From CAZCTC01 sp964501335 (GTDB lineage: Bacteria; Chloroflexota; Anaerolineae; B4-G1; SLSP01), in contig CAZCTC010000037.1 in assembly GCA_964501335.1 (NCBI GenBank), positions 1 to 64,000 of the forward strand: a stretch of 64,000 bases of DNA. Direction: 5' to 3'. The notes under the pieces are model-generated. The model saw only the letters and a program-made list of their open reading frames with translations. It searched no databases and was not told where the DNA came from. Positions 25,614-34,280 of the stretch are shown here, one piece after another (positions within the stretch are counted from its first letter, which is position 1; each line of letters opens with the position of its first letter). Position numbers and translations under genes: made by a program.

Positions 25614-25860
25614 GTATCCCGCAACGGGTGCTTTCCCGGCAAAAAGCGACGCGCCGGATAGACAGAGAGAGGTATGGATTGATGTTTTGGCGCACTTCAG
25701 AAAGTGCGCCAAAACATCGGTTTTTACTTCCACACTTCCAGCTTCCGTTCTTCCATTTCTTCCATTCTTCCACCTTCCGTTCTTCCATTCTTCCCCTCTT
25801 CCATTCTCCCCTGTCTACGGTATACTTTTTACTGTTGACGAATCTGTCACATTTAAGAAC
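25614..25860 (+). repeat. Dispersed hairpin element followed by a pyrimidine tract
   Basis: The gap before the sigma factor holds the element: TATCCCGCAACGGGTGC, a CGACGCGCCGGAT block and a perfect hairpin with arms 25682-25697 and 25702-25717, loop CAGA. Behind it lies a C/T-rich tract of CTTCCATTCTTCC-like units (about 25728-25810). A TATACT motif occurs at about 25820. No gene is seen in 25583-25894. Confidence 0.7.
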
Positions 25861-25894
25861 CGGCCGGTGTTTATACTGTGGAGGCCGGTTCAAA

Positions 25895-26452
25895 ATGGCA
25901 ATTACGTTCGATAATCCAACAGTGACAAAACGGCGGATGGAAACCGAAACCAACGATCCGTTTGAAACAGCGTTCACAACACACTGGTCCTGGGTCTGCC
26001 GCACCCTCTATCAAATCGTCGGCGACTGGGACGAAGCCGAAGATCTGGCGCTCGAAGTATTTTCCCGACTTCATGAACATCACCCCCAGGAGAACCAGCA
26101 ACTGGCCAGCTGGCTCTACCGGGTAGCCACCAATACCGGGTTAAATGCTCTGCGCTCAGCCCAACGGCGCCGGCGGTACGAGGAAGCAGCCGAGATCCTG
26201 ACGTTGCAACGGACTGTCCCCCTCGATCCCGCCAGCGAAGTCGAACGCCGCGAAGAACAGAGTCGCGTCCGGCAGGTGCTCTCCCAAATGAATACCCGCA
26301 CCGCCCAACTGCTCATCTTACGCCACAGCGGATTGTCCTACGCTGAAATTGCCGCAGCTTTGAACCTGGCTCCTGGTTCAATCGGGACGTTGCTGGCCCG
26401 CGCTGAAAAAGAATTCGAACGGCGGTATCGCGCACAGGAGGGAATACGATGA
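25895..26452 (+). CDS. ECF-type RNA polymerase sigma factor
   Basis: A 185-aa sigma-70 family factor. Region 2 is recognisable in WDEAEDLALEVFSRLHEH followed by the LASWLYRVATNTGLNALR core; region 4 is LLILRHSGLSYAEIAAALN followed by GSIGTLLARAEKEF. The ATG at 25895 follows TGGAGG by about 9 bases; a second ATG at 25937 is possible. The stop overlaps the anti-sigma start (ATGA), typical of co-regulated sigma/anti-sigma pairs. It probably controls its own operon and perhaps the exporter that follows. Confidence 0.88.
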   Translation: MAITFDNPTVTKRRMETETNDPFETAFTTHWSWVCRTLYQIVGDWDEAEDLALEVFSRLHEHHPQENQQLASWLYRVATNTGLNALRSAQRRRRYEEAAEILTLQRTVPLDPASEVERREEQSRVRQVLSQMNTRTAQLLILRHSGLSYAEIAAALNLAPGSIGTLLARAEKEFERRYRAQEGIR

Positions 26453-27585
26453 AACATCTTAACGACGGAGAACTGCAAGCCTATACCGATGCAGCACTCT
26501 CACCCACAGAGAAGTCGCGGGTGCAGGCACATCTGGAAGGCTGCCCCACCTGCATGGCCCGTGCGACCGCCCTCTCAGCCCGGAATTCCCGGATCAAATT
26601 CCAGATGGAAACTCTGGCTCCTCCTCCGGGAAGTCATCCGCTGCCGCCGGCCGTCGCCCGCGCCCGCTTTGACACCTATCTCAATTCAAAAAAGGAGTCC
26701 GGTATGTTACAGAAAATTTTTGCTCGACGTTATCGCCCCGTATGGGGGCTCGTCACCCTGGCCCTGGTCCTCACCATTACCTTCACCTTCCCCCCGATGC
26801 GAATCATGGCCGATCGCTTCCTCGATCTCTTCCGCCTGGAAAAGATTACCTTTGTCCCGTTCAATCCGGAAAATATGCCGAATGAAGAACAAATCAACAA
26901 CGTTTCGCCCGAACTGAAAGCTATGTTCGGCGAAGCAGTTCAGGAAACTTCTCAAGGTGAATCCCACGAAGTAAGTCTGGACGGCGCCCGCGCCGAAGCC
27001 GGCTTCCCGTTGCGGGTCCCCACGGACTGGGCGGATCAAAAATTCTGGGTCAATCCCGGCCGCGAAATCAAGGCTCAGCTCGACGTTCCCCGCCTTCGCG
27101 GCATCCTTCAAGAACTGGGATACACCGAAATCGAACTCACGGACGACCTTAACGGGGCCGAAATCACTGCTGAAATCCCCACCATGGTGGAAGTCAGCCA
27201 CAATTTTGTAGACCCCGAAACTCAGGAAATCAATACCGTTTCCTTCATGCAAATGCGCGCGCCGGCCGTCAACAGCAACTCCAACCTTGACATCGTTGCG
27301 CTGGGGAAGGTCTATCTGCAATTGCTGGGGATGACGGAACAAGAAGCTGAAGAATTCAGCCGGAACATTGACTGGTCCAGCACGTTAGTCATTCCGTTGC
27401 CGCTGCTCAGCGCCGTGGACCGCCAGACGGTCATGGTGGATGGAGTCGAAGGCACGCTGCTTCAATCCACAGAAGAGGGATTCCACTACGCCGAACTGAT
27501 GTGGATCAAGAACGGCATCTTATACTCTCTCTCCGGCGATCTGTCGGCCGAAGAATTCCTGCAAATCGCAGCCACCCTGCAATAA
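26449..27585 (+). CDS. Membrane anti-sigma factor with zinc finger and DUF4367-like sensor
   Basis: A 378-aa single-pass membrane protein. The N-terminal zf-HC2 motif (HLEGCPTC) is typical of zinc-binding anti-sigma factors that hold an ECF sigma. A transmembrane helix lies at about residues 96-116 (GLVTLALVLTITFTF). The extracytoplasmic part of about 260 residues ends in WIKNGILYSLSGDLSAEEFL, a pattern I associate with DUF4367. It overlaps the sigma gene by four bases. It would release the sigma factor on an extracytoplasmic cue. Confidence 0.85.
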   Translation: MKHLNDGELQAYTDAALSPTEKSRVQAHLEGCPTCMARATALSARNSRIKFQMETLAPPPGSHPLPPAVARARFDTYLNSKKESGMLQKIFARRYRPVWGLVTLALVLTITFTFPPMRIMADRFLDLFRLEKITFVPFNPENMPNEEQINNVSPELKAMFGEAVQETSQGESHEVSLDGARAEAGFPLRVPTDWADQKFWVNPGREIKAQLDVPRLRGILQELGYTEIELTDDLNGAEITAEIPTMVEVSHNFVDPETQEINTVSFMQMRAPAVNSNSNLDIVALGKVYLQLLGMTEQEAEEFSRNIDWSSTLVIPLPLLSAVDRQTVMVDGVEGTLLQSTEEGFHYAELMWIKNGILYSLSGDLSAEEFLQIAATLQ

Positions 27586-27599
27586 AACAAAACTCTCTT

Positions 27600-27639
27600 A
27601 CATTTTTCGCGCGCCTTGAAAAAGGCGCGCGAAAAATGT
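27600..27639. repeat. Stable CGCGCG-class hairpin upstream of an ABC gene
   Basis: A perfect 18-bp inverted repeat (ACATTTTTCGCGCGCCTT) with loop GAAA, 28 bases before the start of the next ABC gene and 14 after the anti-sigma stop. The T-stem-A polarity argues against a simple terminator. Confidence 0.7.
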
Positions 27640-27667
27640 ATTTCTGGAAACGAAAGGAGAACTCGAT

Positions 27668-28597
27668 TTGACCGCATCCGTTCCAGCGTTGGAAGTGCGC
27701 CATCTCCGCAAACTGTTTGATGAAAAAGTGGCCGTCGCCGATCTGACCCTCACCGTACAACGGGGTGAGGTCTTTGGTTTTCTAGGCCCCAACGGCGCCG
27801 GCAAAACCACCTCGTTGAAAATGTTGCTCGGCCTGGTGCAACCCACCAGCGGCGAAGGCTTACTCTTCGGTCACCCCATCGGCGATCCGAAAGGCCGTGA
27901 AAAAGTCGGCTTCCTTCCCGAACACTTCCGCTTCCACGACTGGCTCAAAGCCCGGGAATTCCTTCAGTTGCACGCCGATCTCTATCGCCTGCCGCAGTCG
28001 GTCGCCCGCAAACGCATTCCCGAACTGCTCGAACTGGTCGCCCTCACCCCCCATGCCGACCAGAAACTCCGCACCTTCTCCAAAGGAATGCTCCAGCGCA
28101 TCGGCCTGGCCCAGGCGCTGCTCAACGAACCGGATCTGGTCTTCCTCGATGAACCGACCTCCGGCCTCGACCCGGTCGGCCGCCGTCTGGTACGCGACAT
28201 CATCCGCTCCTTGCGCGACCGCGGCGCCGCCGTCTTCCTCAATTCCCACCTGCTCAGTGAAGTCGAAATCACCTGCGACCGCGTCGCCTTCATCAAACAC
28301 GGCGAAGTTATCCGCACGGCCGAGCTGCAAAGCCTGGTCGCCGGCGAACTGACCGTCTCCATCCGCGCCCATGCCCCCGCCGGCTGGACCGCGATCCTGC
28401 CCGGCCTGCAACAATGGAGTTCCAATATCCGCATTGACGGCGACCATCTCACCCTCACCCTGGCGGGTGAAGCCGATCTCCCCGCCGTCAACCGCTACCT
28501 CGTCGAGCAGAAAGTCGATGTGTATGCCCTGACTCCCCAGAAGATCTCCCTGGAAGATCTCTTTATTCAGATTGTCGGAACCGACGGAGGCCTGTAA
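27668..28597 (+). CDS. ABC transporter ATP-binding protein (CcmA/NosF type)
   Basis: A 309-aa ATPase with Walker A GPNGAGKTTSLK, signature FSKGMLQRIGLAQALL, Walker B LVFLDEPTSGLDPVG and switch motif NSHLLSEVE. This is the NosF/CcmA subtype of ABC-2 exporters. The start is TTG at 27668, six bases after AAAGGAGA. The last codons overlap the permease start by one base. With the next gene it forms a two-component exporter; being behind a sigma/anti-sigma pair, it may respond to envelope stress. Confidence 0.9.
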   Translation: MTASVPALEVRHLRKLFDEKVAVADLTLTVQRGEVFGFLGPNGAGKTTSLKMLLGLVQPTSGEGLLFGHPIGDPKGREKVGFLPEHFRFHDWLKAREFLQLHADLYRLPQSVARKRIPELLELVALTPHADQKLRTFSKGMLQRIGLAQALLNEPDLVFLDEPTSGLDPVGRRLVRDIIRSLRDRGAAVFLNSHLLSEVEITCDRVAFIKHGEVIRTAELQSLVAGELTVSIRAHAPAGWTAILPGLQQWSSNIRIDGDHLTLTLAGEADLPAVNRYLVEQKVDVYALTPQKISLEDLFIQIVGTDGGL

Positions 28598-29439
28598 TGT
28601 CATCAGCAACGCTGGTTATCGCCCGTTTAACCTTTCACGAAGCGGCACGCCGAAAAATCCTCATCGTAGCGCTGCTTTTAGGAATAGTCTTTCTGGTGGT
28701 CTACGGCATCGGCACCTATTACATCCGCCAGGATCTCCTGGCTCACGCCGACGCCACCATCAAAGTCGTGGCCAATCCTAACTACAATATTCTCGCCCAG
28801 GCCGGCCTCTATGTCGTGAACTTTCTGACTATCATGATGACCGTCCTTACCTCGGTCGATACCCTCTCTGGAGAAATCGCCTCCGGCACGATTCACACAT
28901 TGCTCTCCAAACCGGTACGGCGCTGGGAAATCGTCCTCGGCAAATGGTTGGGATTCATGGCCATGCTCACACTCTATCTGCTCTTCATGGCGGGAGGAAT
29001 TCTGGCAATCATCTATGTCATCACCGGATATGCCCCTCCCAATATCCCGATCGGTCTGGCCATCATGTGGCTGAACATCGCCTTCCTGCTCAACCTGACC
29101 CTGCTGGGCGGCACGCGCTTTTCCACCCTGACTAACGGGGTTCTGGTCTTTGCCGCTTACGGCATCGCCTTCATCGGCGGCTGGATCGAACAGATCGGAG
29201 CAATTTTAAGAAGCGATGTGGCCGTCAAAATCGGCATCGTCTCCAGCCTCTTGATCCCCAGCGAGGCCCTCTGGAAACGCGCCGCCTACGAAATGCGCTC
29301 CATGCTCATCGATGCCCTGGGCGTCTCGCCCTTCTCTTCGGTTTCAGTCCCCAGTACAGCCATGATAATCTACGCCGCCGTCTACACCCTCATTCTGCTG
29401 ATCCTGGTCGTCTGGAACTTCTCCAACCGCGATCTTTAG
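28597..29439 (+). CDS. ABC-2 type permease (NosY-like)
   Basis: A 280-aa integral membrane protein with about six helices. It opens LVIARLTFHEAARRKIL, the membrane-entry segment of NosY-like ABC-2 permeases. The VDTLSGEIASGTIHTLLSKPVRRWEIVLGK-type cytoplasmic loop (given here by its key parts GEIASGTI and LLSKPV) is diagnostic. It is translationally coupled to the ATPase by a one-base overlap. A perfect intrinsic terminator follows 12 bases after the stop. Confidence 0.88.
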   Translation: MSSATLVIARLTFHEAARRKILIVALLLGIVFLVVYGIGTYYIRQDLLAHADATIKVVANPNYNILAQAGLYVVNFLTIMMTVLTSVDTLSGEIASGTIHTLLSKPVRRWEIVLGKWLGFMAMLTLYLLFMAGGILAIIYVITGYAPPNIPIGLAIMWLNIAFLLNLTLLGGTRFSTLTNGVLVFAAYGIAFIGGWIEQIGAILRSDVAVKIGIVSSLLIPSEALWKRAAYEMRSMLIDALGVSPFSSVSVPSTAMIIYAAVYTLILLILVVWNFSNRDL

Positions 29440-29450
29440 ATCATTTCCAT

Positions 29451-29483
29451 AAAAAAACGCCCTACTTTGTAGGGCGTTTTTTT
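29451..29483. terminator. Bidirectional intrinsic terminator
   Basis: AAAAAAACGCCCTAC, a TTT loop, GTAGGGCGTTTTTTT. The stem is perfect with A-run before and T-run after, so it works on both strands. It separates the exporter operon from the convergent PAAR gene. Confidence 0.92.
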
Positions 29484-29499
29484 ATGACTGGAAAAATCG

Positions 29500-29790
29500 T
29501 CAACCGCCAATCATCACCGTGGGACAACCGGCTACAATCACACCGCCGTGAGCCGTATTGTCTCCCATCCGGGCCGCCGGCTTTCCACCGATCAACACCG
29601 TCGCCGACCCTTTGATGATGCTGTCGGGCGGGCCGACGCATACGCAATTATCTCCCATCACGGCTGCCGGCATCCCGCCGATTAAAACGGTAGGGGCGCC
29701 AGGGCCAATGATCGGACCACCAACATGAGGAACCGTCCCGTTAACCATAGGACAGGTATGCATATCGGTAAGTCGAGCAGCTGGTGGCAT
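29500..29790 (-). CDS. Stand-alone PAAR-domain protein
   Basis: A 96-aa protein composed of a single PAAR domain: MPPAARLTDMHTCPM at the start, then repeating LIGG-PAA-MGD units (VLIGGMPAAVMGD, VLIGGKPAARMGD) and a terminal VMIGG. PAAR proteins cap the spike of type VI secretion systems and other contractile injection machines and bind a metal at the tip. No spike, sheath or baseplate gene is in the window. AAGGAGGG precedes the ATG at 29790. Confidence 0.85.
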   Translation of the reverse strand: MPPAARLTDMHTCPMVNGTVPHVGGPIIGPGAPTVLIGGMPAAVMGDNCVCVGPPDSIIKGSATVLIGGKPAARMGDNTAHGGVIVAGCPTVMIGG

Positions 29791-29863
29791 ATGCCCTCCT
29801 TGAAATGAAAACAAACGTGGAACTACTTAAGTATACGCGATTTTTGACGGTCTGTCAACGCAC

Positions 29864-30103
29864 TCAGTGATGGTGCCCACATGAGCCACAGGAACCGCCC
29901 CCACAGGAACCACAAGAAGAACCTGAAGACCCCGAGGAAAAACCTTCCGTCGCCCCCGAAGTCGTAAAGAAACGGGAAATAGCCCGTTGCGTCTGCCCCC
30001 CGCCACAATGCGGACAGGCGGCAGGAGAATCGGCCGCACTCATCGACCGCCGCAATTCAAAACGCTGTTTGCAATCCTGGCACATATATTCGTAAATCGG
30101 CAT
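29864..30103 (-). CDS. FmdB-family zinc-ribbon regulatory protein
   Basis: A 79-aa protein starting MPIYEYMCQDCKQRFE with a second pair ACPHCGGG, the classic FmdB/CxxC_CxxC_SSSS ribbon. The C-terminus is an unusual Gly/Ser/Cys tail with three further CGSCG-like pairs and a terminal triple His, which could bind additional metal. GGTGAGGTGA precedes the ATG. It may be co-transcribed with the DUF59 gene 39 bases upstream. Confidence 0.85.
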   Translation of the reverse strand: MPIYEYMCQDCKQRFELRRSMSAADSPAACPHCGGGQTQRAISRFFTTSGATEGFSSGSSGSSCGSCGGGSCGSCGHHH

Positions 30104-30142
30104 GCTTCACCTCACCCCCTACAAACGGATAAACGCCTTCGT

Positions 30143-30442
30143 TTATGCTGCATTCAATTGGGCGGTCAATTCCTCCGCCCGCACATATCCCAGCACCTGG
30201 ATCTCCTGGCGGTTCACACCTGCAATTCCGGCAATCGCCTGGCGGATCTCCCGTCCCAGCTCCGCCGCCAACGGACAAAGCGGAGATGAAGGTCGAAAAA
30301 TATAACGGATCACGCCGCCGGCCTCATCCACTTCCAACCCTTCAATCAGCCGCATCCGTACCACGTCAATGCCGGTCTCCGGGTCGATCACCTGGCAAAG
30401 CCGCAACAAAATCTTCTCCCGCAATGTCGATTCTATGGTCAC
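30143..30442 (-). CDS. DUF59/MIP18-family protein (Fe-S assembly related)
   Basis: A 99-aa single-domain protein of the PaaD/SufT/MIP18 (DUF59) type. It has REKILLRLCQVIDPETGIDVV near the start, where the DPE-GIDVV box is diagnostic, then IFRPSSPLCPLAAELG with the conserved Cys, and a final VLGY. Start is GTG at 30442 with GGGAGGGG upstream; longer frame extensions run through the terminator hairpin and are not credible. It likely helps insert Fe-S clusters into target proteins. Confidence 0.8.
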   Translation of the reverse strand: MTIESTLREKILLRLCQVIDPETGIDVVRMRLIEGLEVDEAGGVIRYIFRPSSPLCPLAAELGREIRQAIAGIAGVNRQEIQVLGYVRAEELTAQLNAA

Positions 30443-30460
30443 ACTACCCCTCCCATCCGA

Positions 30461-30508
30461 AATAAAAAACCACAGAGAGATCCCAAAGGAACTCTCCGTG
30501 GTTTTATC
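30461..30508 (-). terminator. Intrinsic terminator on the minus strand
   Basis: AAAACCACAGAGAG and its complement (one A-C mismatch) around a 12-base loop. Read on the minus strand the stem is followed by TTTTTTATTT, so it ends the transcript of the surface-protein gene (stop at 30522). Confidence 0.8.
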
Positions 30509-30521
30509 AGCACCTTCTCGT

Positions 30522-31220
30522 TCAGGCCTTGCGCAGACGCCGGGCCAGGAACACAACCCCCAATAACATCGCGCCCACCAGCACCAACAAAACTTCTCCC
30601 AACCCGGTCTTGGGCGGAGCATCGCTGCCGTTTTTAGTCGGGACCGGAGTATTGCGAGTCCCGGGTTCAGGGGTAGCCGTGGCCGGGCGGGCTTCCCCGG
30701 CGGGCGTAGCCTGACCTCGCCGCGTGGGCTCAACCGTAGGCGCAGTATCAGGAGCCGTCGTCGCCGTCGCTTTAGGCGTGGCCGTACTGCGTCCAGTCCC
30801 CACCGCCCGCGTCGCCTGCGGCGTTGTAGCCGTCTCAGAAGAAGTAGGCGACGGCGTGGGCGTTTCCGTCGGTGTATTGGTCGGCGGAATCACCGGCGTA
30901 GACGTAGGAGTGGGGGTGGGCGTTTCCGTCGGGGTTTCAGTCGGGGTCGGCGGCATCGCCATCACCGTTTCGGTAGCATTCATGGCAATCATCACAGCGG
31001 TGTTGGTCAATTCAATGTCCACACTCTGTTGTTGTAAGTTTGGCCGCACAAAGACCAAGAACCCGATCAGAGAACCAATAGCGCATATGATGACAAAAGC
31101 CATAACTCCGGCAATAATCATAAAAGTACGATTATTCCCTTCCCCACTGGAAGTCTCGTCTTCCTCAGGTGCTTCCGTATCATAATCTGAAAAAACATCG
31201 CGTAGATCGTCGTCAGACAT
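30522..31220 (-). CDS. Surface protein with Thr/Pro stalk and sortase-like C-terminal signal
   Basis: A 232-aa protein. An acidic N-terminus is followed by a transmembrane helix (about residues 34-60). A Thr/Pro-rich stalk of roughly 120 residues (PTPTETPTETPTPTP and similar) follows. The C-terminus has the motif PPKTG, a hydrophobic helix and an RRLRK tail, the layout of an LPxTG-type sorting signal, although the leading Leu is Pro. No sortase is in the window. AAGGAGG precedes the ATG. Such stalks are common in Chloroflexota surface proteins; no catalytic domain is present. Confidence 0.7.
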   Translation of the reverse strand: MSDDDLRDVFSDYDTEAPEEDETSSGEGNNRTFMIIAGVMAFVIICAIGSLIGFLVFVRPNLQQQSVDIELTNTAVMIAMNATETVMAMPPTPTETPTETPTPTPTSTPVIPPTNTPTETPTPSPTSSETATTPQATRAVGTGRSTATPKATATTAPDTAPTVEPTRRGQATPAGEARPATATPEPGTRNTPVPTKNGSDAPPKTGLGEVLLVLVGAMLLGVVFLARRLRKA

Positions 31221-31400
31221 CCGGGTTCCTCCTTAGAGCATGCCGCCACCCAAAAGCGCAGAAATGCCCATTAATGATAAAACAGCCCAAGAACAATATA
31301 CCACGATTGCGAAAAAGCAACAAGGAAAGGGAACCGGCCGTCACGTTGCAGCTTGACAACAAATCGGTTACAAACCCGTACCCTTGCGCTCCGGCAATCC

Positions 31401-32489
31401 TTACTTCAACAAACGTTCCAGATTGGCAAAGGGAACAAAAACCGTATCACCGTCAAAATCAATCAGAGCCCCCGCCACCCGAGCCCCGGTCTCCAGTTCC
31501 ACCAGACCGTCAGGAAAATCGGCAACTGTACCGACGGACCCTAAATGGGGCGCCCGCAAGGCCCGCACCCGGTCGCCTATCGCCAGCGGTTTTCCAGGAT
31601 CGACCACGGAACCCCGCTGCGCCGGCATGGGAACGGCTATATAAGGTCGTTCTGCCCCCCAATGGGTTCGTACCCGTCCACAAACAGCCGCATCCCGCCC
31701 TTCCAGAGAACGCAACAATTGAAAAACCGCATCAGACATGGACACATCGCCAATCCCCGACATCGCCAGCACCGGAAAATCAATCTCCGCCAGCCGGGGC
31801 AACAATTTAGCCGACACACCCCCGACAATAATTCCTCCCACCTGAGATTCGATGGCCTGGGTCAGTGTATCCTCTTCCAACTGCCCACCGCCCACTACAA
31901 TATATCCCTGTACCGAACCATCCACATGCTTGGGCCGAATGGAATGCCGGGACGACTTGACCACCATCTTCAACTGACCATAGCCTTCCATCCCATTGCC
32001 CCAAACCCCTTCAACAAAAGCCCCGGTGGTCTCAATAACCACCCCTTCATGCGGCAACATCTGAACCACCGTCCCCGGCACCAGCGCCTTTAATAACATC
32101 TGCTCGACCGGTTGTTCAATAACCACCCGCCCTTGATACAAAAGCGTAACTCGCCCGTCAATCGGAGATTTACAAACAGCTCCACCTAAAAAGCCGCCCC
32201 CGGTTGCAATGACGGTTCCCGGCTTGACCACATCCTCTTGCTTGATCTTCAGATATTTCGCTTTCCAGGTTATCTTTTTATTCTGCTCACTCTTGGTCGG
32301 TTTGATCGGCACACCCAGTTCCCGCCCCACATTGACAACGTAAAAGTTCGTCAATTCAGGCGTCCGGGCCACTGCCTGCATCGGTTGGACCGAATCCCCC
32401 ACCTGAACCAGAATGTCGCCCCGCCACGGCAACCGCCGGATAACCCGAATCACCGTCAAAGGACTCATGACACTGTAAGGTAAGTTCAT
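31401..32489 (-). CDS. Barrel-sandwich/KOW-like protein of the MutL-type ATPase operon
   Basis: A 362-aa soluble protein. The N-terminal third has barrel-sandwich (lipoyl/RnfC-like) features: GDILVQVGDSVQPMQAVAR and later VVKPGTVIATGGGFLGG with SPIDGRV. The middle has mixed alpha/beta sequence with several glycine turns (GGIIVGGVSAKLLP). The C-terminal 70 residues look like a KOW/SH3-like barrel (IGDRVRALRAPHLGSVGTV ... VPFANLERLL). No lysine for lipoylation is evident. It is the last gene of a seven-gene operon, 3 bases after the MutL-like gene. I recognise no named family; it may couple the ATPase to a membrane complex. Confidence 0.7.
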   Translation of the reverse strand: MNLPYSVMSPLTVIRVIRRLPWRGDILVQVGDSVQPMQAVARTPELTNFYVVNVGRELGVPIKPTKSEQNKKITWKAKYLKIKQEDVVKPGTVIATGGGFLGGAVCKSPIDGRVTLLYQGRVVIEQPVEQMLLKALVPGTVVQMLPHEGVVIETTGAFVEGVWGNGMEGYGQLKMVVKSSRHSIRPKHVDGSVQGYIVVGGGQLEEDTLTQAIESQVGGIIVGGVSAKLLPRLAEIDFPVLAMSGIGDVSMSDAVFQLLRSLEGRDAAVCGRVRTHWGAERPYIAVPMPAQRGSVVDPGKPLAIGDRVRALRAPHLGSVGTVADFPDGLVELETGARVAGALIDFDGDTVFVPFANLERLLK

Positions 32490-32492
32490 CGG

Positions 32493-34277
32493 TTAAACTC
32501 CTACCCCGACATCCCAGAACCAACGCCGAAGGTTTTCCCGACGCACATCCGGATCATTGGACAGGCGTAAAGGACGCCCGCGGCCATCGACCACCAGCCC
32601 CACCAGCCCGCCGATCACCTGAATCTTTCCGCCTTTTCCCGGCCCGCCCATTCCCACATCAAACTTCCGGGAAGGCTTTAATTCCACAGTCGCCGTCTTT
32701 CCGGGTTCCATAAAAATCACTTCCAGCCCCCCGGCTTTAACCTCGACCGCATATTCAGAACTACCGTCATTAATGTTCATTTTAAGAATGATCTCACCCG
32801 AAGTTGCCTGACCAATCGGTGAAATCACCGTTCCCAAAGGCACCAAAGCGCCCGCATCCAGCGCCGCGGCCGCCGCCAGAGAATTTACGCCCGCAATGGC
32901 CCCCAGGGCCGTCGCCGTGCGATTGACATCCAGATAAATATTGGAAATACCGACCGGTTCCAATCCATCCAATACCGTCAACAGGGCGTGCTTCGGCAAA
33001 TTGACCACCCCACCGCCGGTAAGCACAATGGGATTGAGCCGCGGCATCATCCCCGGCATAACATGCGCCTTACCCGGACTCCACGTAGGCTGAGCCACCC
33101 GAATAGCCGTCCGCAACATCTCCCGGATCACCGCCTGTTCGATCCACAATTCCCGCGTATCTTGAGGCACCGTCCAGGAACGCAATTCTCGATTATAAAG
33201 GAACGACATCACCTCATTCGGATCGGCTTCCTCTGGAATCCACCGTAAAATCGCCTCAATGCCTTTCTCCTTAACCAACTCAAGCGGCCCATAAGCTGCC
33301 CCGTTATGGCTGTGCACAGAAAGGTAAAGTTGCTTTTCAAAAGCCGCCGCAATAGTAATGCTGGCCGCACCGACATCTACCCCTAAAGTCCCGGCTTCAG
33401 GTTCGGGATTCTTTTGCAATTCCTGTTCTTTGGCCCGCCGATGCCAGAGATATTCAATCACCCGTCCAAATGAAACGGAAGCCGGCAGCAGCGATAGACG
33501 ACTCCAGGCCATCAGCGTTTCTACCCCGGGCGTCTGGGCCAGCCGCTTTTCCACATAGAGCTTCTCCAACGCTTCCTGAGCCGGCCCTAAATGCTCGGTA
33601 TCTCCAGTAGGGTGGACATTGTCTACAATCATCAGCGTTTTGATGTTCTTCTGTAACCGGGCCAGCTCGGAATGAAGTTGATTGTTTCCAGCATAAAGGA
33701 TTACCGGGAAGGCGGTCTTATCCGGAATCATGGCGCAGGCCACCGCAATGGTTTCCACCATTTCAATCACAGGACGACTGGCCCCCCCATCCACTCCCCC
33801 AACCACAAAAACCACATCCGGCACCAGATCGCGGACGATTTTGACCCACTGATTTTCCGGCGCCTCCAACGTACCTTCACGAGACAACACGGCTTCAACA
33901 TGCGTATACGTTCCAGCCGCTGCCCGACGGGCACTTTCCAGACTCACTTCTTTCACCAGCCCGGCCAGAACCAGCCGCAACGGTTCGGGAGCCGTTAAAA
34001 TCACGACAAAAGCGTCCACGCCTTCTGCACCCTGCTGCGGAACGATCAACGCGCCCCCTGACATCAACCGTCGGCCGCTGATCTGCTCCAACTCCTCTAT
34101 GCCATGAACGACCCCGACGCTGACATCGCTCCAGGGAGGATTGATGGTGGTTAATGTTTCCGCCTGAGCCACAAAACGGTAACTATCTTCCACTTTTTCC
34201 AACAGCAGCAGTTTGGTGAAAACCGTGCCGCAATCCGCCACTAAAATAGATTCGAGGATCTGCTGCTCGTTTGCCAT
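32493..34277 (-). CDS. MutL/GlmL-like actin-fold ATPase
   Basis: A 594-aa protein of the glutamate mutase accessory (MutL/GlmL) family in the actin/Hsp70/sugar-kinase fold. The phosphate 1 loop is VADCGTVFTKLLLLE, a second nucleotide segment is LGVDVGAASITIAAAF, and adenosine-contacting glycines lie in IVLTGGGVVNLP. True GlmL activates B12-dependent glutamate mutase, but no mutase genes are here. Instead it lies among membrane-protein genes, which resembles the PilM/FtsA situation where an actin-fold ATPase organises a membrane complex. It sits 3 bases from both neighbours. The family is established from motifs; the cellular role is unknown. Confidence 0.8.
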   Translation of the reverse strand: MANEQQILESILVADCGTVFTKLLLLEKVEDSYRFVAQAETLTTINPPWSDVSVGVVHGIEELEQISGRRLMSGGALIVPQQGAEGVDAFVVILTAPEPLRLVLAGLVKEVSLESARRAAAGTYTHVEAVLSREGTLEAPENQWVKIVRDLVPDVVFVVGGVDGGASRPVIEMVETIAVACAMIPDKTAFPVILYAGNNQLHSELARLQKNIKTLMIVDNVHPTGDTEHLGPAQEALEKLYVEKRLAQTPGVETLMAWSRLSLLPASVSFGRVIEYLWHRRAKEQELQKNPEPEAGTLGVDVGAASITIAAAFEKQLYLSVHSHNGAAYGPLELVKEKGIEAILRWIPEEADPNEVMSFLYNRELRSWTVPQDTRELWIEQAVIREMLRTAIRVAQPTWSPGKAHVMPGMMPRLNPIVLTGGGVVNLPKHALLTVLDGLEPVGISNIYLDVNRTATALGAIAGVNSLAAAAALDAGALVPLGTVISPIGQATSGEIILKMNINDGSSEYAVEVKAGGLEVIFMEPGKTATVELKPSRKFDVGMGGPGKGGKIQVIGGLVGLVVDGRGRPLRLSNDPDVRRENLRRWFWDVGVGV

Positions 34278-34280
34278 CCG

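Noticed and set aside
29500..30442. A type VI secretion locus around the PAAR gene
   Set aside because: Neighbours are FmdB and DUF59 genes; none of the contractile system components is present.
32493..34277. Assignment of the MutL-like gene as part of a glutamate mutase system
   Set aside because: No GlmE/GlmS genes or B12-binding motif are in the window; only the ATPase fold is supported.
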